Positions 34,926-41,993 of a stretch of DNA of 64,000 bases are shown in pieces. Below the pieces are notes generated by a model. The model was not told where the DNA came from. It saw nothing but the letters and a program-made list of their open reading frames with translations, and did no database searches. The position numbers and the translations under genes are program-made. The DNA is from an uncultured Polaribacter sp. (GTDB lineage: Bacteria; Bacteroidota; Bacteroidia; Flavobacteriales; Flavobacteriaceae). The DNA is taken from positions 310,001-374,000 of the forward strand of contig NZ_CANNFH010000002.1 of assembly GCF_947503875.1 (NCBI RefSeq), given 5' to 3'. Within the stretch, counting starts at the first letter, position 1, and each line of letters starts with the position of its first letter.

Positions 34926-35087
34926 TTACTCTTTTTTCTTTGGTTCTCGTTTTGCTTCTTTTAAGGCTTTGTTTAGCATCCATTCAATTTGGCCGTTTGT
35001 AGAACGAAACTCGTCTGCAGCCCATTTTTCTATAGCTTTAAGCATCTCTTCATTAACTCGCAACGCGAAAGCTTTTTTCTTTCCCAT
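34926..35087 (-). CDS. Ribbon-helix-helix (Arc-like) DNA-binding protein
   Basis: A 53-residue basic protein. KAFALRVNEEMLKAIEKWAA gives the ribbon strand followed by helix A; the second helix is STNGQIEWMLNKALKEA, and the end is lysine-rich. This is the Arc/MetJ fold, which binds DNA as a dimer. It is the last gene of the compact run starting at 37097 and begins one base after the alpha/beta hydrolase stop. No toxin gene adjoins it, so an antitoxin role is not supported; a regulator of its own operon is possible. Confidence 0.85.
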   Translation of the reverse strand: MGKKKAFALRVNEEMLKAIEKWAADEFRSTNGQIEWMLNKALKEAKREPKKKE

Positions 35088-35088
35088 A

Positions 35089-36006
35089 TTATTTTTTTAC
35101 AAATTGATTTACAACTGCAATTAATTTTTCTGAAATAGGGAATTTATCACTGTAATAAGAAGTTAAATTGTCTTCATCTTTTGTAATTTCTTTTAAAACA
35201 TGATTCATGTTAGCAATTGTTGCCAATTCCCCTTTTGTGTTGGCTTCTAATAATTTGGAAGCATCTTCTTTGGTTACCTGTATATCTTTTTCACCTTGAA
35301 TGATTAAAATAGGAATGTTAATTTTCGCGATTTCTACTTTTGGATCTAATTTCATCCAAGAAATTAAGAAAGGTTGATTTGGTTTTGAGAAAATATTTCT
35401 TAAAAATGGATTTACAATATCAATTTTACCCTTAATTTTTAAAGAATCGAATTGTGTTTGCGCAGCTTCCCCTAAAGTTGAATTATTTTTAGTAATCTGT
35501 TTTACAATTGTTTTGTCTATTGTTTCTCCTGCGCCAGCAAGAGAAATGTATTTATCTACGTTTTCTAAAGCTAACATTGCAATTAAAGAACCTTGACTGT
35601 GCCCCACTAAAATAATTTTAGAAAAACGATTTTCTTTTTTAAAATGCGCAACTACTTTTTTTACATCTGTAACAAAATCGGTGATTTTGTATCCTTTTAA
35701 AAATGGGCTATTTTTGGCATTGGCAGTTCTTTTATCATAACTAAAAAATGCCATATTTTCTGAGTTTACAGCATCTCTAAATTGTTTAATGTAGTTTGCT
35801 TTTACTGGTGTTCCTGGTTGATTTCCATTTCGATCTACATTACCAGAACCATGCACCCAAATTAACAAAGGTGTTTTTTCTTTTTGATAGGTTAGTGTTC
35901 CTGGCAATTCAATTTGGTGGTTAAAAATTGTAATTTCTTCAGATTTAATTTGTGCAATAACAGAAAAACTAACAAAAGAAATAATAAAATAAATTAAGTT
36001 TTTCAT
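35089..36006 (-). CDS. Secreted alpha/beta hydrolase
   Basis: A 305-residue alpha/beta-hydrolase with signal peptide (MKNLIYFIISFVSFSVIAQ). The oxyanion-hole HGSG (52-55) and nucleophile elbow GHSQGS (Ser137) are clear; the acid is probably Asp in QGEKDIQV, and the catalytic His is in ANMNHVLKE. The SYDKRTANAKNS region resembles the family of predicted periplasmic hydrolases or peptidases. Substrate unknown. Its start overlaps the DUF1648-like stop by one base. Confidence 0.9.
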   Translation of the reverse strand: MKNLIYFIISFVSFSVIAQIKSEEITIFNHQIELPGTLTYQKEKTPLLIWVHGSGNVDRNGNQPGTPVKANYIKQFRDAVNSENMAFFSYDKRTANAKNSPFLKGYKITDFVTDVKKVVAHFKKENRFSKIILVGHSQGSLIAMLALENVDKYISLAGAGETIDKTIVKQITKNNSTLGEAAQTQFDSLKIKGKIDIVNPFLRNIFSKPNQPFLISWMKLDPKVEIAKINIPILIIQGEKDIQVTKEDASKLLEANTKGELATIANMNHVLKEITKDEDNLTSYYSDKFPISEKLIAVVNQFVKK

Positions 36007-36452
36007 TATGTTTTTAAGTTTTTATAAATAAATGTAAAAAAGGATACAAAAAATAAGATAGTTAAACCTATAAAAAATGGCATAAACCAACTAGAGTTAA
36101 AACTACTATCTATTGATTTTTTTACAATTAAAATGTTTAAAAATAAAAGTACAAGAGCAACATAAGGTATGGTAAAAAGTGCTATAGTTTTTTCTGCTGT
36201 TTTACTTTTTAAATTTCTATTGTAAGGTAATTTTTGTTGCGCTAACCAATACATACCATATTGTAAAAGTGTAAATATGCCTTGTAAAAACCAAATGGTA
36301 TATTTGGCATCATACCTTGTTGCTTTGCCATTAAAATTAAAATGCCCTACAATTTTTTCTGGCAAAGCATTATAATTAAAAATAACATAAAGCCATGAAG
36401 CAATGGTAATAACTGCACTAAATAGTAGTATGTTTTTATTCGCTTTGCTCAT
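36006..36452 (-). CDS. DUF1648-like membrane protein
   Basis: A 148-residue protein with four predicted membrane spans. The N-terminal ALPEKIVGHFNFNGKATRYD matches the DUF1648 motif (Leu-Pro, then His-Phe-Asn and Gly). Function unknown. It overlaps the upstream gene by 17 bases and the downstream hydrolase by one base, so it is part of one tightly packed operon. Confidence 0.8.
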   Translation of the reverse strand: MSKANKNILLFSAVITIASWLYVIFNYNALPEKIVGHFNFNGKATRYDAKYTIWFLQGIFTLLQYGMYWLAQQKLPYNRNLKSKTAEKTIALFTIPYVALVLLFLNILIVKKSIDSSFNSSWFMPFFIGLTILFFVSFFTFIYKNLKT

Positions 36453-36936
36453 TATTCTTTTTAAAATAGGTTTTTAAAATAGCAGTTACCGCTGTTTTTT
36501 CTTGCGTTCCTATCAATAGTTTTTTACCATTTTTAAGTTCTAGTTGCAGACCAATATCACCAGAAACATTTACACATTTTCCTTTTGCTTTGTTCCAAAG
36601 AGCTCCGCCTTTAATGCCCCAACCTCCATAGTCTCCAATAGGATCATAAATTCTTACATAAGCCTTTTCAATTTCGTTCCATTTTATGGTTTTGTATTTT
36701 AAGTGAAAAGGAAAAAATTGATAATGAATTCCTTTTTCGTCTATTCTGGTTTTTAGTTTAAATAGAAATATCAAACCAAAAGAAAGCAAAACACCAAAGA
36801 TGGTTAAGCCGAAAGCTAAAGTAGACATTGCGTTATATTCCCTTATAATTAAATATAAAGGAGCTACTACACTAAAGCCCATGATTACTAGTAACCAAAT
36901 TTGTGTAAAACGCTGTTCTTCTTTAAAAACTCTCAT
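36436..36936 (-). CDS. PH-like membrane protein
   Basis: A 166-residue protein with two N-terminal membrane spans (WLLVIMGFSVVAPLYLII and LAFGLTIFGVLLSFGLIFLF). A cytoplasmic beta-rich domain follows, where TRIDEKGIHYQFFPFHLKYK, TIKWNEIEKAYVRIYDP and LQLELKNGKKLLIGT look like a bacterial PH-type fold. Function unknown. It starts two bases after the DUF4177 stop and overlaps the next gene. Confidence 0.8.
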   Translation of the reverse strand: MRVFKEEQRFTQIWLLVIMGFSVVAPLYLIIREYNAMSTLAFGLTIFGVLLSFGLIFLFKLKTRIDEKGIHYQFFPFHLKYKTIKWNEIEKAYVRIYDPIGDYGGWGIKGGALWNKAKGKCVNVSGDIGLQLELKNGKKLLIGTQEKTAVTAILKTYFKKNNEQSE

Positions 36937-36938
36937 TT

Positions 36939-37097
36939 TTATCTGTTTTTGTCTCTTTCGAAAATTACACTATTCCATCCAGATGGTATGTTTTTAAACG
37001 TCCAACCTTCTCTTGCATATTGATTTAGTAAATCTTCAAATTTTTGGGTTCTATTTCTTAATCCTAATTTCAATTCAACAATTTTATATTCTTTCAT
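36939..37097 (-). CDS. DUF4177-like small protein
   Basis: A 52-residue soluble protein, MKEYKIVELKLGLRNRTQKF onwards, with the DUF4177 layout: an N-terminal beta strand, a helix (FEDLLNQYAREGW), then two strands (TFKNIPSG, SVIFERDK). The Gly-Trp pair before the second strand is characteristic. It is the first gene of the compact operon and is followed by the PH-like gene after two bases. No function is known for the family. Confidence 0.8.
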   Translation of the reverse strand: MKEYKIVELKLGLRNRTQKFEDLLNQYAREGWTFKNIPSGWNSVIFERDKNR

Positions 37098-37120
37098 GTT
37101 ATATTTTTATTTGAGTTCTA

Positions 37121-37164
37121 GTTGTCATTTCGATTCCGAAATTTCGGAAGAGAAATCTTACATT
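37121..37164. repeat. Half copy of the TCATTTCGA repeat with TCCGAAATTTCGGA palindrome
   Basis: GTTGTCATTTCGATTCCGAA, then ATTTCGGAAGAGAAATC, is a left arm of the dispersed hairpin repeat that contains a perfect 14-base palindrome. The right arm is missing. Confidence 0.7.
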
Positions 37165-37191
37165 ATAAGAAATTACTATTTTTAATTTTTA

Positions 37192-37674
37192 CTATTTATT
37201 TACTATTAAGATTCTAGTATTCCTCTTTTTTAATTCTTCTAAAAATTCTGGTAATTGATTATTTTGTTTCTGTAATTCAATTTTTTTATTAAGACTACTA
37301 TTGGTGTAAAAAGTAATTTCAATTTTACTGTCCTCATCAGGTTCTTTATAGTCTTCCTCATCTTCAATTTTAATTTTTGAAATATTATTTATTTCTAGCC
37401 TATTTATCCATTTTTTTCTGATTATAAATTCAAAAAACAAATACACTAAGTATACAGAAGCTATGGCAAAAATCCAAAACTTGGCATTTTCATAAACTCC
37501 AATGATGTTATTATAATTTTTTAGTTTATCAACAAAAAGAGAAATTAAAGAAATACTGCCAAAAAACTTTAGGGTATCTAAAACGTATTTACCTTTTCTG
37601 TACTTAATTTTTAAGTTAGAATTGTTGATTTCTAGGTTTCCATGAATTATTTTAAAGCAAGTTTTACTTTTCAA
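37192..37674 (-). CDS. Hypothetical membrane protein with C-terminal tail shared with its neighbour
   Basis: A 160-residue protein with two hydrophobic stretches (about 35-48 and 66-86) and an acidic loop (KIEDEEDYKEPDEDSK). The C-terminal tail QLPEFLEELKKRNTR is nearly repeated in the downstream-strand neighbour (QLTPFLEEIQKRNTR). I do not recognise the family; the beta-rich parts may be PH-like. It lies two bases after the stop of the 99-residue gene, in the same transcript. Confidence 0.65.
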   Translation of the reverse strand: MKSKTCFKIIHGNLEINNSNLKIKYRKGKYVLDTLKFFGSISLISLFVDKLKNYNNIIGVYENAKFWIFAIASVYLVYLFFEFIIRKKWINRLEINNISKIKIEDEEDYKEPDEDSKIEITFYTNSSLNKKIELQKQNNQLPEFLEELKKRNTRILIVNK

Positions 37675-37676
37675 AG

Positions 37677-37976
37677 CTATAAATGTTTAATCTCTACTCT
37701 CGTATTTCTTTTTTGAATCTCTTCTAAAAATGGTGTTAACTGATTTTCTAAATTTCTAAAACTTAATTCTGTTCTTCTTTTTTTATTAAAAACTAGAGAA
37801 ACTTCGGTTTCAAAATCTATTTTTTCAAGCTCTATTTTTTCTATTTCGTTGATAAATAACTTTTTTTCAGATTTTCTAAAAAAAATAAAATAGATTATCA
37901 ATCCAACAATTACTAGCATTCCTAAAATTCTTAACCCGAAATCAAAATATTCAAAAAAGTTTTTTAAACTATCCAT
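37677..37976 (-). CDS. Hypothetical single-span membrane protein, short paralogue
   Basis: A 99-residue protein with one membrane span (LRILGMLVIVGLIIYFIFF) and a basic/acidic tail domain. VSLVFNKKRRTELSFRNLEN is followed by QLTPFLEEIQKRNTR, which matches the C-terminus of the next gene. It therefore looks like the C-terminal half of that paralogue with its own membrane anchor. It overlaps the preceding small frame by eight bases. Function unknown. Confidence 0.62.
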   Translation of the reverse strand: MDSLKNFFEYFDFGLRILGMLVIVGLIIYFIFFRKSEKKLFINEIEKIELEKIDFETEVSLVFNKKRRTELSFRNLENQLTPFLEEIQKRNTRVEIKHL

Positions 37977-38136
37977 TCTTTTGTAAGTGTGAAATACACT
38001 TATACTTACAAATACAAAAAAAAATACCTAGCCAACCACCTCTACTTTTTAAATCGTTTTTTGTTCTATTTATGTCTAAAAACAATTGCTTGTTATCCAT
38101 AGAAACATAGCCATCTAGCATTACAAATTTTTTCAT
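37969..38136 (-). CDS. Hypothetical 55-residue protein, possibly a fragment
   Basis: A short frame (MKKFVMLDGYVSMDNKQLFL, then a basic region and a Cys-rich hydrophobic end CICKYKC). A longer frame from 38196 would include part of a dispersed repeat and is rejected. The coherent N-terminal part suggests a real start, while the abrupt end suggests truncation by a frameshift or rearrangement. It overlaps the start of the 99-residue gene by eight bases. Confidence 0.35.
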   Translation of the reverse strand: MKKFVMLDGYVSMDNKQLFLDINRTKNDLKSRGGWLGIFFCICKYKCISHLQKNG

Positions 38137-38236
38137 TTTTTTTAAGTTAGTTTTAGAGTTGAGATTTCTCAATCGCCAAAAAAGGCTCATTTCCAATTGA
38201 CAGGCGTTGTGTTAATTTCAAGATTTTTACTTTTGC

Positions 38237-38262
38237 AAAAAGTCAAAAGCCAAAAGCAAACA
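38237..38262 (-). repeat. Degenerate heptamer array after the SPFH gene
   Basis: AAAAGTC, AAAAGCC and AAAAGCA lie in tandem 6-30 bases past the stop of the SPFH gene (minus strand). The unit resembles the degenerate AAAAGCC copy at the end of the array near 34910. Confidence 0.6.
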
Positions 38263-38267
38263 AAAAA

Positions 38268-39128
38268 TTACTGATTCAAAGTCCCAGTATTCACCACAGG
38301 CGATGCCTCTTTATCTCCACAAAGAATTACCAGTAAATTACTTACCATTGCTGCTTTGCGTTCTTCATCTAGCGCTACAATATCTTTTTTATTCAACTCG
38401 TCTAAAGCCATTTCTACCATTTCTACAGCACCCTGTACAATTTTGTGTCTTGCAGCAACAATTGCAGTAGCTTGTTGCCTTTTTAGCATGGCAGATGCAA
38501 TTTCTTGAGCGTAGGCTAAATATCCAATTCTTGCTTCTAAAACTTCAATACCTGCAATTGCCAAACGTTCTTCCAATTCTTTTTCTAAAGCTTCAGAAAC
38601 TTCGTTTACGCTAGAACGCAAAGTAATATCTTCATCATGTCCTTCATCTGCAAAATTATCATAAGGATACATGCTTGCTAATTTTCTAACAGCAGCATCT
38701 GTTTGTACACGTACAAAATTCTCATAATTATCTACATCAAAAGCGGCCTTGTATGTGTTGGTGACACGCCAAACCAGAATTGTAGAAATCATAACCGGAT
38801 TTCCTAGTTTGTCGTTCACTTTTAAACGTTCACTATCAAAATTACTAGCACGCAAAGAAATTGTTTTCTTTTTATAAAGCGGATTTGCCCAGTATAAGCC
38901 ATTTTGTTTTATAGTACCAACATACTTTCCAAACAGTAAAATTACTTTAGAAGTATTTGGGTTTACTAGAATAAAACCAAAAAAACCAATAAAACCTAGG
39001 AATGATAAAGGAAGGTAAATTCCTGTTTCTTGAATAATACAAATTGTAATTCCGCCAATAAATAAGGCGAAAGTTACTAGTAACATTAAATAACCATTTG
39101 CGGGTTTAATAATTTTTTCTGCTTTCAT
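38268..39128 (-). CDS. SPFH (band 7 / prohibitin-like) domain protein
   Basis: A 286-residue membrane-anchored protein. Two hydrophobic segments (about 13-31 and 36-54) are followed by the SPFH domain: VILLFGKYVGTIKQNGLYWA, TILVWRVTNTYKAAFDV, VRVQTDAAVRKLASMYPYD and EERLAIAGIEVLEARIGYLA. A helical coiled-coil region follows (AQEIASAMLKRQQATAIVAA). Such proteins form scaffolds in functional membrane microdomains. No NfeD partner is adjacent; small membrane proteins follow on the same strand. Confidence 0.92.
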   Translation of the reverse strand: MKAEKIIKPANGYLMLLVTFALFIGGITICIIQETGIYLPLSFLGFIGFFGFILVNPNTSKVILLFGKYVGTIKQNGLYWANPLYKKKTISLRASNFDSERLKVNDKLGNPVMISTILVWRVTNTYKAAFDVDNYENFVRVQTDAAVRKLASMYPYDNFADEGHDEDITLRSSVNEVSEALEKELEERLAIAGIEVLEARIGYLAYAQEIASAMLKRQQATAIVAARHKIVQGAVEMVEMALDELNKKDIVALDEERKAAMVSNLLVILCGDKEASPVVNTGTLNQ

Positions 39129-39250
39129 AAGATAATTTTTAAAGTGATATTAAATTGATATCGTAAATATATTAAAATTTATTAATGTTTTACAAATTTT
39201 ATGCAAGTTATTTTTTATAACTTCGCAGTAATTATCTTAAAACTATAGAA

Positions 39251-40033
39251 ATGAATTTTAAAATATTATTAATAATTCCGTTTTTTTTATTTTCTAATGC
39301 TCCGCATGAAGATGACGATTTTTGGGGGCAAAATGGACACAGAGCAACCGGTAAAATAGCGGAACAGTACTTAAAAAGAAAGACCAAAAGAAAGGTAGAC
39401 GAAATTTTAAACGGCCAAAGTTTGGCTTTTGTATCTACGTTTGCAGATGAAATAAAATCAGACAGAAAATACAGAGAATTTTCTCCTCTACATTATGTAA
39501 ATATGGATTTTGATGAAACCTATGCAACTGCAAAGAAAAATCCTAAAGGAGATTTAGTAACAGGAATTAAAAAGTCGATTACCATTTTAAAAGACAAGAA
39601 TAGTAGTGAAGAAGATAAAGTGTTTTACTTAAAAATGTTAGTGCATTTTATGGGAGATTTACATCAACCAATGCATATTGGTAGAAAAGAAGATAAAGGT
39701 GGTAATACTGTGCAAGTACAATGGTTTGGCCAAGGAACAAATTTACACGCGGTTTGGGATACCAAAATGATTGAAGAATGGAATATGAGTTATTTAGAAT
39801 TGGCAGATAATGCTAAAGATTTATCTAAAGAGCAAATAGCCGCTATAGAACAAGGTACTATAGAAAATTGGGTAAATGAAGTGCACCAAATCACTAAAAA
39901 AGTATACAAATCTGTAAAATCTGGCGAAAATTTGCGTTATAGATATTCTTACGACCATTTTGGGATTGTTAGAGATCAACTACAAATTGGCGGAATTCGT
40001 TTGGCTAAAGTTTTAAACGATATTTATAACTAA
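39251..40033 (+). CDS. S1/P1 family secreted nuclease
   Basis: A 260-residue exported zinc nuclease that cleaves single-stranded nucleic acids to 5' nucleotides. After a short signal (MNFKILLIIPFFLFSNA) come the zinc ligands and signature: WGQNGHRATGKIAEQYL (mature N-terminal Trp and His), STFADEIKSD, FSPLHYVNMD, MLVHFMGDLHQPMHIGRKED, GGNTVQVQWFG and NLHAVWDTKMI. All typical ligands are present. It may help phosphate or nucleotide scavenging. It is a single gene followed by a MITE-like element. Confidence 0.95.
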   Translation: MNFKILLIIPFFLFSNAPHEDDDFWGQNGHRATGKIAEQYLKRKTKRKVDEILNGQSLAFVSTFADEIKSDRKYREFSPLHYVNMDFDETYATAKKNPKGDLVTGIKKSITILKDKNSSEEDKVFYLKMLVHFMGDLHQPMHIGRKEDKGGNTVQVQWFGQGTNLHAVWDTKMIEEWNMSYLELADNAKDLSKEQIAAIEQGTIENWVNEVHQITKKVYKSVKSGENLRYRYSYDHFGIVRDQLQIGGIRLAKVLNDIYN

Positions 40034-40057
40034 GATTTAGTTTCTTTTAGAGAGTGC

Positions 40058-40206
40058 AAAAAGGTTGTCGGAAAAGTATTAAAGTTTGTCGTTTTGAGCG
40101 GAATGAAATGGAGTTGAAAAATCTATTCAATTAAAATTTAATAGTTTAGGTTTCTCCGTAAAGTTGAAATGGCAGACAAAAATTACTTTTTAGACAACCT
40201 CTTTTT
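40058..40206. mobile_element. MITE-like element with terminal inverted repeats
   Basis: The left end (40058-40090, AAAAAGGTTGTCGGAAAAGT to GTTTGTC) and right end (40175-40206, GACAAAAATTACTTTTTAGA to ACAACC) form imperfect inverted repeats of about 26 bases. The interior has the degenerate arms of the TCATTTCGA hairpin family (GAGCGGAATGAAATGGAG and TTCTCCGTAAAGTTGAAATG). There is no coding capacity. A one-ended relative is at 11543-11645. It lies between the S1/P1 nuclease and TlpA-like genes. Confidence 0.75.
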
Positions 40207-40262
40207 GTTAATTAGAAGTTAATTTAAAAAAGGAGAATTGATAATTGTTGTAATTTTATAAT

Positions 40263-40805
40263 ATGCATAAATTTATAATTTTTACTGTGCTTTGCTTGAT
40301 ATTCTTGTTGTCTTGTAAAAAAGAAACTACTAATAAAGATCAAAAAACAAAGGAAAATACAATAGTAGAAAAGAATGTTGAGGTTGGTGCTGTAAAATCA
40401 TACACTTACAATCAATTAAAACCATTATTAGAAAAGGTTGACGATAAAATTTATGTGGTGAATTTTTGGGCAACTTGGTGTGCACCTTGTGTTAAAGAAT
40501 TGCCTTATTTTGAGCGCATAAGAAAAACGTATAAAGCGAGTAATGTTCAGGTTTTATTGGTAAGTTTAGATTTTGCAAACCAAGTAGAAAAAAGATTGTT
40601 GCCTTTTATAGCAAAGAAAAAACTACAAGCTAAAGTGGTGCTTTTAGATGATGTTAATGAAGATGTTTGGATAAAAGCAATTGATAAAAATTGGTCTGGT
40701 GCCTTGCCAGCAACTTTAATTTACAACAAAAGCAAACGCAAATTTTATGAACAATCTTTTGATTACAAAACCTTAGAAAACGAATTAAAAACCTTTTTAA
40801 AATAA
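40263..40805 (+). CDS. TlpA-like thioredoxin lipoprotein
   Basis: A 180-residue membrane-anchored thiol-disulfide oxidoreductase. Signal and lipobox (CLIFLLSC, Cys18) are followed by a thioredoxin domain with VVNFWATWCAPCVKELPYF (Cys73, Cys76) and the cis-Pro segment GALPATLIYN. TlpA-like proteins reduce or transfer disulfides outside the inner membrane. The next thioredoxin-fold gene starts six bases after its stop, so the two probably act in the same compartment and pathway. Confidence 0.93.
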   Translation: MHKFIIFTVLCLIFLLSCKKETTNKDQKTKENTIVEKNVEVGAVKSYTYNQLKPLLEKVDDKIYVVNFWATWCAPCVKELPYFERIRKTYKASNVQVLLVSLDFANQVEKRLLPFIAKKKLQAKVVLLDDVNEDVWIKAIDKNWSGALPATLIYNKSKRKFYEQSFDYKTLENELKTFLK

Positions 40806-40811
40806 GAAATT

Positions 40812-41420
40812 ATGAAAGTATTCAAAACAATTTTAGCAATTGCAGTGGTAGGTTTAATAACAGCATTCAATTTAAAAACAGATGCAAATGGTTATAAAGT
40901 TGGCGATAAAATAGAAGACTTTAAACTCAAAAATATTGATAATAAAACAGTTTCTTTATCCGATTATACAAAAGCAAAAGGATTTGTAATTATCTTTACC
41001 TGTAATATGTGCCCGTATTCTGTGGCAAATGAAGATAGAATTATCGCATTACAATATAAATATGAAAGTAAAGGGTTTCCTGTAATTGCGATAAACCCGA
41101 ATGATCCGAAAGCATCGAAAGGAGATAGTTTTGCAGATATGCAAGTTAGGTCTAAAGAAAAAAGGTTTAATTTTCCGTATTTGTTTGATGAAGGGCAAAA
41201 AGTGTATCCGAAATTTGGCGCAACTAAAACACCTCACGTTTATATTGTAACTAAAAACGATATGAAAGTAAAATATATTGGCGCAATAGACAACAGTTCT
41301 AGAAATCCTAACAAAGTAACAGAAAAGTATGTAGAAAATGCTTTGGATGAATTGTTAGCAGGAAAACAGGTTTCTAAAACAGAAACAAGAGCAATAGGAT
41401 GTTCTATAAAAATATTATAA
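40812..41420 (+). CDS. Exported redoxin (peroxiredoxin/thioredoxin-like) protein
   Basis: A 202-residue redoxin-fold protein with an N-terminal signal-like hydrophobic segment (ILAIAVVGLITAFN). The motif FTCNMCPYSVANEDRI holds Cys64 and Cys67. VIAINPNDPKASKGDSFADM and KFGATKTPHVYIV are typical of the AhpC/TSA-like family with a TCNxCPY motif. The cis-Pro is in KTPHVY. Probably an exported reductase or peroxidase partner of the TlpA-like protein immediately upstream (six-base gap). The C-terminal GCSIKIL adds a third cysteine. Confidence 0.9.
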   Translation: MKVFKTILAIAVVGLITAFNLKTDANGYKVGDKIEDFKLKNIDNKTVSLSDYTKAKGFVIIFTCNMCPYSVANEDRIIALQYKYESKGFPVIAINPNDPKASKGDSFADMQVRSKEKRFNFPYLFDEGQKVYPKFGATKTPHVYIVTKNDMKVKYIGAIDNSSRNPNKVTEKYVENALDELLAGKQVSKTETRAIGCSIKIL

Positions 41421-41478
41421 ACTGTATAGAAATTCTTTTGTGCAAAGGATTCAAACAAGATATACTTCTAAAAAACAA

Positions 41479-41509
41479 AAAATCCTGAGCAATAAACTCA
41501 GGATTTTTA
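41479..41509. terminator. Bidirectional terminator between redoxin and mscL genes
   Basis: AAAAATCCTGAG and CTCAGGATTTTT form a 12-base stem around CAATAAA, with A-run and T-run flanks. It lies between convergent genes and can end both transcripts. Confidence 0.95.
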
Positions 41510-41531
41510 ATGTAGTAGTATATAGTTAAAA

Positions 41532-41942
41532 TTATTTCTTGGCTAACAAGTCTCTTATTTCTGCTAATAAATCTTCTTGACTTGGTCCTTTTGGCGCTTC
41601 TGGAGCTGGTTCTTCTTTTTTCTTAGTTTTATTGTAAGCTTTTACAATCATAAACATTACAAAACCAACGATTATTAAGTTTATTATCGTATCAATCCAA
41701 GCACCATAGGTAATTGCATTTTCTGGAGTTGCTATTTTACCAGCTGCGTCTACAACGGCTTCAGATAAAACATATTTTTGATCCGCTAAACTTACGCCTC
41801 CAGTAAATAAACCTACAATTGGCATTACAATATTACTAACAAAACCTTTAACAACTGCACCAATAGCACCTGCCATAATTACGGCTACTGCAAACTCAAT
41901 TACATTACCACCAGTAATAAACTCTTTAAATTCTTTTAACAT
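41532..41942 (-). CDS. mscL: Large-conductance mechanosensitive channel
   Basis: MscL is a pentameric inner-membrane channel that opens on osmotic downshock. The 136-residue protein has the N-terminal amphipathic LKEFKEFITGGNVIEFAVAV, TM1 with the tight GAIGAVVKGFVSNIVMPIVG segment, a periplasmic loop, TM2 (TIINLIIVGFVMFMIV) and the C-terminal bundle helix EEPAPEAP to DLLAEIRDLL. Length is typical. It is preceded by its own -7 box in the 51-base gap after alr. Confidence 0.97.
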   Translation of the reverse strand: MLKEFKEFITGGNVIEFAVAVIMAGAIGAVVKGFVSNIVMPIVGLFTGGVSLADQKYVLSEAVVDAAGKIATPENAITYGAWIDTIINLIIVGFVMFMIVKAYNKTKKKEEPAPEAPKGPSQEDLLAEIRDLLAKK

Positions 41943-41973
41943 ATTATATGATTTAATAATTAATTAATATGAA

Positions 41974-41981
41974 CAAATGTA
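41974..41981 (-). promoter_or_regulatory. Candidate -7 box for mscL
   Basis: The minus strand reads TACATTTG, a perfect TAnnTTTG match, 31 bases upstream of the mscL ATG. Confidence 0.45.
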
Positions 41982-41993
41982 ATTAAAAAATAT

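Noticed and set aside
34926..35087. Toxin-antitoxin pair with the ribbon-helix-helix protein as antitoxin
   Set aside because: No small toxin-like gene lies on either side; the neighbour is a secreted alpha/beta hydrolase.
34816..35124. Plus-strand frame of 102 residues starting with a KNQEPRT repeat
   Set aside because: Its first half is the AAGAACC array and the second half is antisense to the ribbon-helix-helix gene.
37969..38196. Longer 75-residue form of the small frame upstream of the 99-residue gene
   Set aside because: The first 20 residues come from a repeat-derived stretch (GAGATTTCTCAA type); the internal ATG at 38136 is a better start.
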